DNA of 64,000 bases from assembly GCF_021155765.1 (NCBI RefSeq), contig NC_060110.1, positions 1,798,001-1,862,000 of the forward strand, written 5' to 3'. The notes beneath the pieces are model-generated. The model did no database searches and had not been told where the DNA came from. It was given only the letters and a program-made list of their open reading frames with translations. Within the stretch, counting starts at the first letter, position 1, and each line of letters opens with the position of its first letter. The DNA comes from Diprion similis (lineage: Eukaryota > Arthropoda > Insecta > Hymenoptera > Diprionidae). The translations under genes were made by a program, and so were the position numbers. Below, piece after piece: positions 11,801 to 24,400 of this stretch.

Positions 11801-13099
11801 AACACATCGAGAAAAATGTCATCTGTTGTATAATAATTTACTGCGATTGTAGCTACCTATACTACATTCAGTAACTAATGCAACATCAAATCTGGCGCAC
11901 CTGTTAAAAAATGTCCTCATGACGTCAGAGCCTGGTTGTCGGCGCCATTTTATCACCACATAACCTAAGATTTCAATTTTAATGGAGGCCAATTGTAATT
12001 ATTGGGGTTTTAAATTACTCGTGTCACATAAATTAATTAAACATGATCAATAATATACCTGTTCTACCATTCACACACGGAAAAAACACGGTCACCGGAC
12101 CAGATGTCGGCCTGGTTGCATTAGTAACATTTTTTTCCACCAGATGACGCATTGCAAAGTGACAATCCCAACAGTTGTGTAGCGTCGGAAAACTTTCCTA
12201 CATGAAAGGCTTCTGTGATTCCATATGAAAAGAAATAAGTATTAGAGGATGAAATATGGAACGAAATAAATTTGTCTAAATACTCAATTGAGCCAAGAGA
12301 AATTGTTGCAATTTATTAGCTCACAGGGGAAAAGCCGCTGAGGCATAAAACCCCTTATTATTACAGTAGTAAAGTTGTGTCAAGAGTGTATGAGGTGTTA
12401 GTGTACGATTAATGGTTGTGTCTCGCAAGTGGAGAGCTGCCGTGAGATTCAGAGGCCAAAGACGTGAATCTACGGTGGTTCGATCGGCTGGGGAGAACTT
12501 ACTGTCTAAATTAGAGAGGAGAGGAAGAGAACAAGAGAGTTCCGAGCGCGACTGGAATGGCCGGAGACTCGAATCAGATTGACTAACCGAGCGTCGATTC
12601 CCGGTCAGTTATTTATTCTTCCAACGATCAGCGCCATCTTTGCGGTTAACGACGATCCACCCAATCGCGTACCTCCGCGATTGCGCCTAAACTTACCGCG
12701 ACTTGTTGGTAGCGGTACGAGCGATAGAGATTTCGGGTATCAGAGGGGTGGAAGTACGCGCGAAAATAGGAAATATAAGGATTGGTACGGTCTGAACAAG
12801 TTGCATGCTCATGCTTCCAGATACCAGCTCCGGTCTATCAAGCACAACCGGCAGCGACGAAAGGAACGGTTCACGGAAACATGAGGGGTGACCAGAAGTG
12901 GCCTCCAGAGTCGGTCAAGGCTCAGACGGAGGCGGAAAACAGGGCGAGACTCGAACTTGCAAAGGGCCCAGCGGTGAGGCCGCGTCGTGTCAACAAGGAC
13001 TACAGCCGTTTCTTCGCCCAACACGCCTTGAACAGCACGTATCCCGGGTACCGGGCACCCCCGGGAACCCAGTACTTTGCCCCCGGATACCAGCACTAG
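2816..13099 (+). CDS. Zasp66: Zasp66-like Z-disc protein (ALP/Enigma family), isoform with ZM motif and no LIM domain
   Basis: Coding exons 2816-2940, 4669-4772, 9135-9214, 9462-9767, 11028-11171 and 12821-13099 join in frame to 345 codons plus stop. Residues 7-40 carry the Zasp-like motif (VNKQFNSPIKLYSPQSVQET). Exon 2 continues with SAVLRMLEEEEARQR, and exons 3-5 are Pro/Gln-rich linker. The last exon has the conserved tail (KWPPE, ENRARLELAKGPAVRPRRVN, HALNSTYPGYRAPPGTQ). Family members anchor alpha-actinin at muscle Z-discs; the ZM region with PDZ binds alpha-actinin and supports self-association. The start is the ATG at 2816: a stop (TGA 2810-2812) lies directly upstream in frame, so this transcript would lack a PDZ domain, while PDZ isoforms would need exons outside the window. 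The lack of LIM exons and the tail fit Zasp66 better than Zasp52, a judgement from memory. The donor after exon 4 (GTTCGT) is weak. A possible poly(A) signal lies at 14589. Confidence 0.8.
5249..5396. repeat. Imperfect inverted repeat (hairpin or short MITE-like) in Zasp intron
   Basis: The arms 5249-5292 and 5348-5396 are imperfect reverse complements. The best parts are ATAGGCAACCA pairing with TGGTTGCCTAT, ACGCCAG pairing with CTGGCGT, and the outer TTTTC with GAAAA. The loop is about 55 bp and contains a further CCGCAC / GTGCG pairing. No target-site duplication was made out. Confidence 0.5.
5470..5660. other. GC-rich island inside a Zasp intron
   Basis: A 190-bp patch far richer in C and G than its surroundings. 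It could be an alternative promoter or CpG-rich regulatory element. A possible cassette exon runs from an acceptor-like gacgacag at about 5536 to a donor-like gag|gtaaaa at about 5642. Its phase would fit between the Zasp exons at 4669-4772 and 9135-9214, but the translation is Arg/Cys-rich and unlike a real linker. Left uncalled. Confidence 0.35.
6409..6452. repeat. Perfect 22-bp tandem duplication
   Basis: Two adjacent identical 22-bp copies (TATCGATCTATTTATTTACT plus TT) at 6409-6430 and 6431-6452, within a large Zasp intron. This is probably recent slippage or duplication. Confidence 0.8.
8092..8195 (+). repeat. Dispersed repeat B, copy 1
   Basis: About 100 bp shared in the same orientation, with roughly 70 percent identity by eye, with 22200-22300 in HERC4. 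Shared blocks are TACGAGTAG, AGTGGGTGAAT, TTCAATNNGATTGGG and a T-rich run ending in TTCAAANGTA. It carries no coding sequence and is probably an old non-autonomous transposon relic. Confidence 0.5.
11890..12175 (-). repeat. Dispersed repeat A, copy 1
   Basis: About 285 bp that matches, in reverse complement, 52394-52675. Shared blocks include CCACCAGATGACGCATTGCA (perfect over 20 bp in the other strand's copy), CAACCAGGC near one end and ACCAGGCTCT...CGTCATGA near the other, and a central ATTAATTTATGTGACA. It lies in the last Zasp intron. No ORF. An uncharacterised transposable-element family is the best explanation. Confidence 0.7.
12400..12820 (+). other. GC-richer stretch before the terminal Zasp exon
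   Basis: Base composition rises sharply here relative to the rest of the intron, with purine-rich runs (GAGAGGAGAGGAAGAG) and several CpGs. A tiny reading frame (ATG at 12556, nine codons) and a longer open frame exist, without recognisable product. It may be an alternative first exon or promoter of a short Zasp transcript. Confidence 0.3.
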
Positions 13100-16000
13100 T
13101 TCTCACCGCGACGATCGAAATTCTGCGAGAATCTTCCCCACCTTCCTGGCCTCCCCCTTTAATTTCCTTCGCGTTTCCGCGATATCCGACCCCCGAATTA
13201 CCTCCGACTCCGAAACGTGCAGCAAATTTCACGCGATCATACCGTGAAAGTATGAATCGTTGACGGAAGAATTAACACACGATCCCATAAGACACACAAA
13301 ACCCCATTAGGGTAACCGTCTTTAACAATCTTCGGTCAGCGTATGAATCAATTCTGCACATGAATTTCACCAAGTAATAATATCATGATCCGTATAGATA
13401 ATATTTTTATACGTGTCTAACGCCGTGACTGTTTTTTTTTTAATTTTTTTTTTTTTTTTTCATTACGGAGATCGAAACGATTAGCCGATTTTCGAATCAG
13501 CTTAAAAATGCCATACAAAATAGTACGCATGCAGTCAAGAACAGAAATTAGGAGAGAGCTTCGGCTTTTGATTACATGACTAATTTTCGGTTTACTTAAA
13601 TAAGGTGTTATGAAATTAATAATCAGAAAAATCATGGAGAGTATATAGGGACGTTTAGTTTCTTGGGCCCGAGGCCTTGCGGAGGCCAAGAGGCACGGGC
13701 CTTCGCTGTCGCTTTTTTACCCTCGGAATCCATTTTTCACTGCGGTTGCCTCGCGCTCCAAGTTAGTTGGGAAGAGAAATAATTTTTTTTAGTTCACATT
13801 TTTTTTCGTCGCTAGTTTTGCTATAATCAGAGTGGATAAATGTAACATAGTTGCTATATTTGGAGTGGCAAGTTAGTAAGGACTGATCGGATATACGCAC
13901 TATATACCTCCGAAAGGTTCGGCTTTTACTTTGATTTCTTTTCCTTTCACCAAGCTGCTTTTCTTCATATGTTATTCTCTCTCCGTCATCCGGCGTCATT
14001 TAATAAACATTATATAAACAAATGTCAGGTTTTTAATAGGCATACTTAAATTGTTTCTAATCGGCTTAAGACCCAGTTATGTAAAAACTAACGCTTTATA
14101 TAGGACAAATGTAAAATTTTCGAAAAGCACTGCTTTAGATTAAACCATCTTCAACCGATCATTATAATAAATAAACAATAATACCTCGTGAAGAAGTTAT
14201 TATCGAATTATAGTTATTGTATCTTCGATGTGTTTCAGGCATCGCAATGTTGAGCTATTTATTCTTGTCGCAAAGATTCGTGTGTGCAAGCGTTGTATAT
14301 ATTCAAAGATAACTATACGTATTCATATAAGCGCAACGCACAAGATCTGGCGAATAATAACTAATTTATATAACTGTGTTAAAGGACATGAAAAAGGTGC
14401 AAGAAGAATAATTATAATTGAAATATAAAAGAAAAAAAATTGCATGCGCTTCTCTAATGTACAAAACTTAAACGAAAATCATTTTGAAGGTGGGCGTATT
14501 TTATATAGCGTAATTAAACAACGAATCATATGAATTATTAAACTAATGAAAACTTTATAACGATGTAATATATTAACGTGAACAGATGAATAAATAAATT
14601 GTTAAAATAAGTTTAAAACCCTTTACTCATTCACACACGCGCGCACACAATGCACGTAGGGAACAGAATTCTTGAACCAACAAAATAGATTTTGTCAGAG
14701 TCCGTTCACTTCAATCTAGTATCCCTTATTTATTCGAAATACGATAACTTCAATACAACAATTTCAAGTTGGTTAGTTTGGGAAAATGATTTAGTCAAGC
14801 GAATTCCTTGATTCAATAAAAGCCTTTCTTATCGCGATTGAGTGAAGTATTGATTCAAGTGAACTTTTTCGCGTGTTTCCGAAATTGAGTCAAGTGAATA
14901 TGATTTCATTTCAAGTTTATGTGTTGTTCCTCTAAGTCGCATGTTCTACAGAAAAAATAGATTCTTCAAATAAAATAAGTACATGAATCTAGCCAATAAA
15001 AAATTCACATCGATCGAATACCATACTTTGTTGATCTAACTATAAACGGCCACTTGGCGGTGAGTTCTCTCGCTACGGAAATAGCTTCGGAGATAGTTAT
15101 AAAACCGAGTAGTCTCCTAGGACGTCAGATTCAGATAAAATAAGACAAACTTGTCATCAGACCTATTATAAACGAAGAAAGCATAATACTAAGTTTCAAA
15201 TCATCGAAATTGATGTTTACGACACAGGAACAAAACTATTAACAAATTATGAGGAAAGTGTGCACCTTATGCACGTGCACACAGTATACATAGCAATAAG
15301 TTTTCGGATTGTACCCTTGAAATATCGGATAAATCGCAGAAAAATTTTGAATCAGCAGAATTATTAATGATATCGTTCGAAGAATATATTTTTGCGCTTG
15401 AAATACCTTTAATGTTCAGTCAATGCAAAAGATTTTTGTAACAAAAAACTTTCATTATCTGCTACAACTATTGAACTCTTGACTCAACAAAACATGAATT
15501 AAACAAACTTAATTTGTTTGGATAGGACAATTTCATATTTTTAAAACAAAACGATTGAGTTGCGTTCAATTAAATTTTTTGTCATTTCAATGAGACATTT
15601 TCTTGATACAAAATTCATATTATTGCAAGGAACTTCCGCCGTGTTATCGTGAATAAATTGATAGCCGGCATAACATCAAAGGCTTGATTCAATTCTATGT
15701 TAGGTTGTCATAAGTATTTCACCGGCAAAAGTATTTTGTTGAATTAAGTAAGTAATGTGTTCGCCGCATTTGACTATAGCGTTTAGTTAAATCGAATGAA
15801 TATCAGTTGACTCAAATAATCCTTTGACTCCGTGTGTATTTTTTACGAACGAATAGACGACAGTAATATCCTGTATTAATAAATTCCTTATTATAATATT
15901 CGTAGCCCTAAAGTTGATTAAATCATTTATTTTTATTCGTCATGATGCAAGATATATAACAATGTTTAGAATTTTTTGTGATTAATTAATATCACCAACA

Positions 16001-18409
16001 ATGTTGTTAAATGTAAGGCGCTTTGACTGCGTATTTATTAAGAAATAAACATATCTTCGCAGCAGCAAGATGTAAATGCATTAATAAAGTATATAAATAA
16101 TGATAATATTAATAATTAATTTAATAACCAAGCAGTCTAAACTCGTCTAAAAAATTTTTCACGACATCTCAGATATTGTTATTGTCCATGGAATTAGCGT
16201 CAAAACATTTGTACATTATAATTGCAAATAACCCTGTCTATGGAAATTTAAACAAACCGAAGATGCATCATCCCAATTTTTTTATCATGTCAGTGAAATA
16301 ATTTTTCAGGTAATTCAAACCCCATAAATCGTCGATTTCGATAAAAATCAGAAATTTCGAGGTTTTCTATTGTTCATAATCAGCACGCACTTTTACATAT
16401 ATTAATTTCTCTATTTCGAATAATAAATATTAAGGCTGAGTTGGAATATAAGTTTAGATAAAATCAATCGTAGCACATCAATGCTATAAATCAACAATAA
16501 CATTTATTCAATCATTAATTCAAAATTTCATAATATTATGTTTTTGTTGAATTTATTTCAATGCATCAAAAGGCATTAAAAAAATCCTGCGCATTCCACA
16601 GAAATAATATAGCCCTCACAACGAATCTTTTTATCACCCGGTATATGAATATACATGTGAACTTAGCAAATTGTAATTATTCATATCAATTGAAATTGTC
16701 ACTACAAAAGAGTCGAATCATTGATCGCATGCTCTACAAAAATCCATGTGCCGTCGCTGTAACCTGAGTTACATACATTAAGGGGGTACAATCAACGTAA
16801 GAGTGACCGGCAATTTTTTATTCTGCATGACACTACCATTTGTACACATTATACAGGTGAATGTCGCGATATAAATGCTCAGCTTGTAGAATTCGGTTGA
16901 TCACAATATCATATTTCAATTGAACTCTTGCAATCATTTTATTTTGCATGAAATACCCATTAATAGTTTAGTAATTGCCAAATACTCCCAATGGTCATTG
17001 AGCTAGAATGAAATTACAGCGGCTATGTTGACTTTGCGCCAAGTATCTTGAAAACGCTATTTCAGAATTTTCAGTTCATTTGATAATTCGTTACAAGCTT
17101 GTCACTTTACGCTGAATAATTTTTCATGCCAAAAACAATTAGATGGCAAAAAATACCTTGCCATTTTCGAGAATTTATGCCCCAAAATTTACATAGTACA
17201 TGTGTTAGCAAAAATGGACATAAAGAATTACTTATGGTTTATTATTCACTCTTTCAATAAAATTGTACTAAACGATCTATCGATGCATTACAGCAGCTGC
17301 CATCAAGTATCTACGGCAAATATCGATATTTACCTACGTATGGAAAAGCATGTGAATGTTAAATTGTAGTACGAGAAAATTGAATTCAAACACACAAGTC
17401 AGTGGACAAACGGCTGTACAGGGAGTATTTAAATCTGTATACCCTTTTAACATGTTTTTATCAAATATAAAATTGCTCTAAAAATAAATATATTTAGTAA
17501 TATTAAGCTGAAAATCATGATAAACCACCAATATTATCGTTTTATAGAAAAATAGAAATTGTTACTATTACTACCTCGTGATTGTAACATGAAATCTGTG
17601 TTGATGAATACACATCACGAGTTTTTATGAGGTAATGATGGATACCAAATAATCTCTCAATATAAATAAGTCTTCGAGAAGCATAAAATCGTTGCTTCAA
17701 AGAGAGGCTAGAAGTAGGCAATACGAGTAATAACGGCATTGCAGTATTACCATCTAATTTGAATGTGTAATGTTAGTTACTGATGGATATTCTCCAGGCC
17801 ATCACCTAGGTATATGTTCGACAGTAATTCGGCCTTATTAAAACATATGAAGATGTGAAGAAAACAAACTTTACAGACGAATAGTTATAATTTCGATAGC
17901 GCAGCCACTTTTTTTGAATTTCGTTTGTTTTATTTTATTTACTTTTTATTTTTATTCTGCATAACTCGAACAGCGAAAAGATCATTTTCGTGCTGTGTAA
18001 ATACGATTTCTGATTAACAATAACTGTCTGAAAGACTCAGGTACTACGAAGGAACAAATTCGGATTGAAAAAAGGAATCGATGTGACCATTTACTTTCAT
18101 TGTATATTGATCGATCCTGTTACTGAAAAATCAACTCCCGAGTTAAGGCTGTTTTATTTGAAATATTTTGCTGCAGAAATTTGACAAAATTCCTTTATGC
18201 ATATATGCTTATAAGCGAGTACCAGACAACCTTTGACGTAAAACCGCAATCAATAATAGCTACAAAACGACTTACAAGCTCTGCCCGCATCTTTCTCTCA
18301 GAAACGTAATTTTTCAATTGTTAACGACTCAAATTTCTGCAAGCTAACGACCATCATGACTATATCTGTAGATGTTCGTTACCGTTAGTCACAACTGTTA
18401 CATGGAGTT
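13100..18409. other. Gene-poor interval: Zasp 3' UTR candidate, AT-rich spacer, HERC4 3' UTR
   Basis: No protein or RNA gene was recognised. The first 1.5 kb may be Zasp 3' UTR, since AATAAA occurs at 14589-14594. HERC4 would end near AATAAA on the - strand at 17929-17934. The interval holds long homopolymer T runs (about 13432-13460) and two TCAAGTG boxes at 14855 and 14890, otherwise nothing. Confidence 0.45.
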
Positions 18410-21400
18410 CTAGACCAATGAGAATCCCTGGGTCTGCTGGATAGCCTGGAGAAGTTTGTAACGTAATCTTTCTCGCGTTTGGTATCGAGGTAAATCTAAC
18501 AGATCAAAACACGTATGGGCTACTGGTAAAAATCGGTCATCTGACATCGGCTGAATTGTTATCTGAAACGAAGTAACAGATCAGAGCAGAACTTGCAGCA
18601 CAAGTTCTGAAAGTATACGTAATGCATGCTGAACTTACTTTGATAGCTTTCATGCCTTGTATGGGTATCCTGTCACTGCCCGTTAAAAATAATAGGAATT
18701 TCTTTTTCTCTTCTAAAGAAAGCTCGTGAAAGACTTTCCAGAACATTTCAATTGTAGGATCATCCTTAGTGTAGCCATTTTTGTAAACTGCATTTTTTTC
18801 CAATTCGTCCCAATCGTAATTTTCATTACCAACAACGACGGCCATTAATTCGTGGCTGTGGAATAATTCTAGAACACGTCCGCCGCACACTTTGTGAAAC
18901 CCTTGATAAAATGCTTGGAAATGCGAATCTACTGATTTGTTCAACAGGTAGTCTACATACAAATTGACAAACTCTTGCCTGAAAAAAAAAGCAAGTTGAT
19001 TGGAATATTCTTTCCTAATGTTTTGAGTGTAAGACGAAATACAACTTACTTGTTTTCTAATGTAACAGGAACTTTACTACCATTCGTAATTAGTTCATAA
19101 ATTCTTTGTTCACCAAACACTTCTCTCGTCACTTCAAAATGCAAACAAAATACCTCTTCTAAATCTGGTTCATTGTAATCCAGGACATCTTGTAAACTCC
19201 TATAAATATAATTTATATATTATATTAGATTATATAATGAAACACTTCGATTTTTCGATACAAAATCCAAGCCGCAACTTTACAACTTCCATATTTTGAA
19301 AAATACAAATATTGTAGTCGTTATACATTGAATTTTGAACGTTTTACTCCTATATGTGAGGAATAAACCGAACATGTTTCAATTTAAAATTATAATAAAA
19401 TAACATGTGAATACAACACGATAAAAACAAAGAACTGCGTGCTTACTTAGCCAGGACAGGAGACATATCTTTGACATCGGCAAGCCCAACAGGTTCTTTT
19501 AACAACTTTTTGTACAAAGCGAGTGGAAATGGTAAATCGATGATGATAAAATTGTAAATGACCAGCCCACAGAGAAGGCCAATCAAAAAGTACATCACTT
19601 CATCCTCGAGGGAATCTTCACTAAACCAAATAGTTCTCGTTTCCTCGTATTGTTTGAACATACCATATTTTGGATCTAAAATTTCTCTGAGTAGAAGCAT
19701 GAAAAACTCTTTTTTAACACCGCCCGCATCTTCGGCTTCTTCGTTATGAAATTTCACCTGAACAAGTAATAACTAACATGAAATCACATAAAAGATTGTT
19801 TGACTAGTCCGCATTCTTTAATTGAACAAAGTAATCAGATCTATACTATTAATATGATTACTTGAATATGGATAAAGCTCACCTTGAGGGGCTTTTTAAG
19901 ATCACTTGAGTCATATTGAGACAATTCTCTCAGTGCATCAGCGACTAAATTTTCGCGAGATACATTCAATGTCACATATGCACTAATATTCCCAGCAGGA
20001 AAAGGTGCAAATAACATTTGAGTTATTGCTCTAGTCGCTGCTTCATTCATTGCTGATCGCATCTGATAACATTAATGTAAATTTATATGTTACAATTAAT
20101 TTTATAGTACTATTCGTAACAATTTTATTTATAAATTTAATTGCTCAGACGAAATGCTTAATTATAAGCATAACTTTCTTACCTGTATTGCTTGATCTGT
20201 TTCTAGTAACATTGTCTTAGCTTGAGCATCGAACAGAAATGGATAGTTGCAGAAAAATATTTTATGGTACTGTAATCAAAAAACGAAGATATTTGTCAGT
20301 ACAATCCGAGTGCATTATCATGAGTAATTATTAGTACTAATGTATCAGTAAATATTAGTTTGACACAAGCATAGAATCGTGTCGGGTATCCAGCGTTTGA
20401 CTGACGTAATTCTGGGCCATGAGTGAATTCAACAGTTGTATTTGTTTGAATTATAATGTTAAATGCTAATCAAATATGATTATCGTCACAACATTACTCA
20501 AAGACTTTGAAATTGTTACAAAATTGGTCAAATTTTATGAGATACGTACTGCATACGGGTCTTTTTCAGTGAGCCATTTCACATAATCAGCTCTAACGTC
20601 GATGCACTCAGATAGCTCTGGTAAATGAAACGATGTGTACGGTACTCGTAAGCCATTAGATGTTGCGTGATTTAGTTTGTTCAGTAATCTCAAAAAGTCC
20701 AAGGCAAGCTGAAGTGTTGCATCCCATACCACGCTCTATATGATAACAAGAAATATTTTCAGTGATGCAAATTTTGTACAAGGTACTAATTGTAATCGAA
20801 TTACAGACCTTGTTTTCCGCAACTTTTGGCTGCTCTAAGAAGTGTGAAATGACAGATTTATAACTCCGAACTAATCTTTCAAAGTAATCCTTGGGTGCCT
20901 GACTCCACCATAAGCTTATAACTTTTAAGGCCTCAGGTTTTAGCTGTAAGACTGCTCTAGAGAACGGTTTGTGTAAGCTATTACAAAGTTTAGGATCGTC
21001 AAACCCACGGTAGAGAGGCAGCGCCAAATATATTCGTAATGATTCAACATCAGGGGGTGATGGCATTAGGGTTGGTATCAGACTTTCCGTCAAACATGTA
21101 GAGATCTAAAAAAAAAGTATTGGTTGAAGAATAATTGAATAGTTATATTATATTAATTTATTGGTAATCAGAGTAGAAAAAAATTTCACATGAGGATAAT
21201 ATTTTAAAAGAAACTCATTGAATTAAATTCCCAAATAAGAAAACAGAATTGATAAAAGAAAATGTTATCAAAACGATTTATATAGCCCAGAAACCTGACG
21301 GTAATTTTTCAGCTTCTCCTAACTAAATTTAACTCACTTTCGTCACTGTTTGCTTTCTAAAAATTTAGTTATTACCTCTCTTACTCGTTATAAAGCTCAC

Positions 21401-24400
21401 CAGTTCTTTGATAGTATTGTTGTCTAGATCAGCAATGGTTGTAAATAATTTTGTTGCATTATCAAGATCCACACCGTGATGTTTGCTTGAACAGCCATAA
21501 TGAGCATCGTCATCGAGCAAGAATGATGCATTTAGACATGCCTGACTACTGAATACAGTCTCTAGATATCTGTACTCAACAATTAATCAGATCAGTTCAA
21601 TCAGGTTTTTCGACCATTTATTCGAAGAGTTTCGAAAATTATTCGTGAAAATATACTCGATAAATAATAAAACAAAAACTCAAAAGATTACAGTCAACTT
21701 TATTAGATTTAAATTAGAATCAATTAGTTCTGCATTATGTAACTGAGTGTATAGAGTTGACGAATAATACCCGATGTATGGGATATATTGAATTGCGTAT
21801 CATCGTTAATATGCTATTTAGGCATCAAAAACTTTTTGAAAGAAAATTATAAGATATTGCTTGAAATACTAAGCTCTGAAGTAAAATGCCAAGTTTATTA
21901 GATTCATTTCACCTAATCTCGAATAACCAATTTTCAGCGAATGTAAGCAAAAAAATTTGAAGATAATTGATACGTTTCGAATATTTATAATTGATTACAA
22001 CGCCGACAAGCTTATGCACCGAAATTGTACTCACGTGAGAAGGTCATGATCGACAGAAGCATCTTTCGGCACTCTTTGGCAAGCTCCCAATTGTTCCTCA
22101 GTAACTGTGAGTACTTGTGTTGATGGTGGTAATATTCTGCAGTCATCTGGTTGAATGTTATCCTGTGTAAAGTAAAATTAGCATATGAGAGGCATTACCT
22201 TTATACGAGTAGATGGCTAAAACAGTGGGTGAATTGCGGGAGTTTATATTTCTACAACTAATTGTTCAATACGATTGGGATTTGTTTTATTCAAAAGTAC
22301 CCAAAAGTCCATTTTTATTTATTCAACAAAAAATTTTATAGCTAACGAAAAAACTGGATTGTGGCAAAGAGAATAAACTATTGAAGAATATTGTCATCAA
22401 ATTTGAAGTAAATGGGTTGCGCTCTCCTTAAGATATTGTGAATACCGTAAAACATACTACCAGTGGAGTGGTTGACGATATTGTTGATAACAATACTTTT
22501 CATTGATTGATTCTGATTTAAAAAAAACTCAAATATAGTTCGATTTAGATACTTTTGAACTACCTGATTCCAGCTACCAAATTACCTTTCTATGAGTTAC
22601 AGTGGCAAAGCAATGATCACCGCCAGTAAAAACATGTCGAACAATACAATCCACAGAATGTGGAGTAGCTGGGATATCAGGTTGAACCATGGTGGCTCCG
22701 TTAGGAGAAACCCAAGGGCCAAGTACCACCTGTGGAGTGGTAACACTTTGGGAAACTCGAGCGCCCAATTGTCCAGCTCCACCAAGACCCCAAGCATAAA
22801 CGCGACCTCTGGATGGAACGAGAGCAAGTGTGTGCCGGCGTCCGCAGGACACCTTGAACAGAAGATTAAGAGTGTAGATTGTGCAACAAGAAATAGAGTC
22901 TTGAAAACCCTCGTTTCATATCTGAGATTTCTGTAAAATTATTCTGAATGGCGCAAAAAAATGATTTCCCGATAACGTTTTGTTACATTAACGTTACAAA
23001 CTTAAAATCCATGCAAAATTGCCTGTTTTATCTTTACAGCATTAAAAATTAGTTTCAATATTTTATGTATCATTTACCTGTGTAACTGTACTGCCCATAA
23101 GTTCCATGACTTGGCGGGGTAAAATGTCATTATTATTATTACCATGGCCTAACTGTCCGTACATGCCTGCACCGCAAGAAAAAACTCCACCATCCTGCAA
23201 TGAAATATAAAACCGTCTTTACACTTTTGGCTAATTGTTTTGAATACCCACCATTAGTTGAGGTGAAACTCAGAAGAGTAAGCTGGTTCTAAATAAATAT
23301 ATATCGAAAAAATGAGTTATAACTTATGATGCATTCGTGAGAAAATAATTCGTCGATTTTTATATCTTTCAAATGCCAAAATGCTTCAATAGTAATAAGA
23401 CGCATTGATTATAATCTTGTAAACTTTAAATTTATTCATTAATTCAGGAATTTAAACGGTAAAGGTTCATTAATGCTTCAATTCAAACTAGGTGCCCAAA
23501 AAAATTTTAATTTTCAAAAACAACGAAGATGTACTCGAAAAATCTTGAGACTCTGAGACGTTTATCTTTCATGAAAATAGTATGTGAAAAAAAATCAACA
23601 ACCATGTCACATAATTCCTTTATAAGGCTGGTTTCAGGGGTATAGGCTCCCCTTATCTACAAAAAAAAACATAATTCGATATAATCCTAGTTCCATGCTT
23701 GACCCTCATTTTTCTAAGTGAATTTCAATTCACCTTAATCAATTTATTAACCAATGTACTAAAAATATTTTTACGTACCATTGTTAAAAATATAGAAAAG
23801 TCCTCTCCACAGCTGACGTAGCGTACTTTGATATTACGAAGCGTTCTTAGTTGACAAGGTAAACCGCGACCACGAGTGTCATTTAATCCTAATTGACCAT
23901 ATGTATTTCTGCCCCAACCAAAAACAGCACCTGTACCCATAAAAATATTTAAAATTGTTGTCAATTGAAATAAATTTCATACAGAACCAGTCTTTTGTTG
24001 AAAAACTACCAGATTTTGAGACTGCAATGCTGTGGTGGCCGCCACACGCAATATGAGACATAGGAACAGAAGCTAAGCTGGTCACCAGCTTTGGTTTCAA
24101 TTCTTTAATCGACTCGCCACCAATACCAAGCTGTCCTTCTTCATTGCATCCCCAAGCATATAGTTCTCCATTGTTTGTTAGCGCAAGTGTGTGCTTCAGT
24201 CCACAAGCTATTTGCACAACAACACTTGTGCCTAACGTTTTCACCATCCGTGGAGTGTGTTCATCGAAATTGTTCAAATTCAATCCTACAAAATGAGTAA
24301 AGATACATTTTTCAACAATTCTACAGAATGAATGATTTTAATCGTTTGTTGTATGATAATGTTTCGAAGGTTTTTCGGTCAGGTCTAAAGATACAAAAGG

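Noticed and set aside
12809-13096. A 95-codon - strand frame over the last Zasp exon
   Set aside because: Mirror of a GC-rich coding exon whose + strand tail is conserved in the Zasp family.
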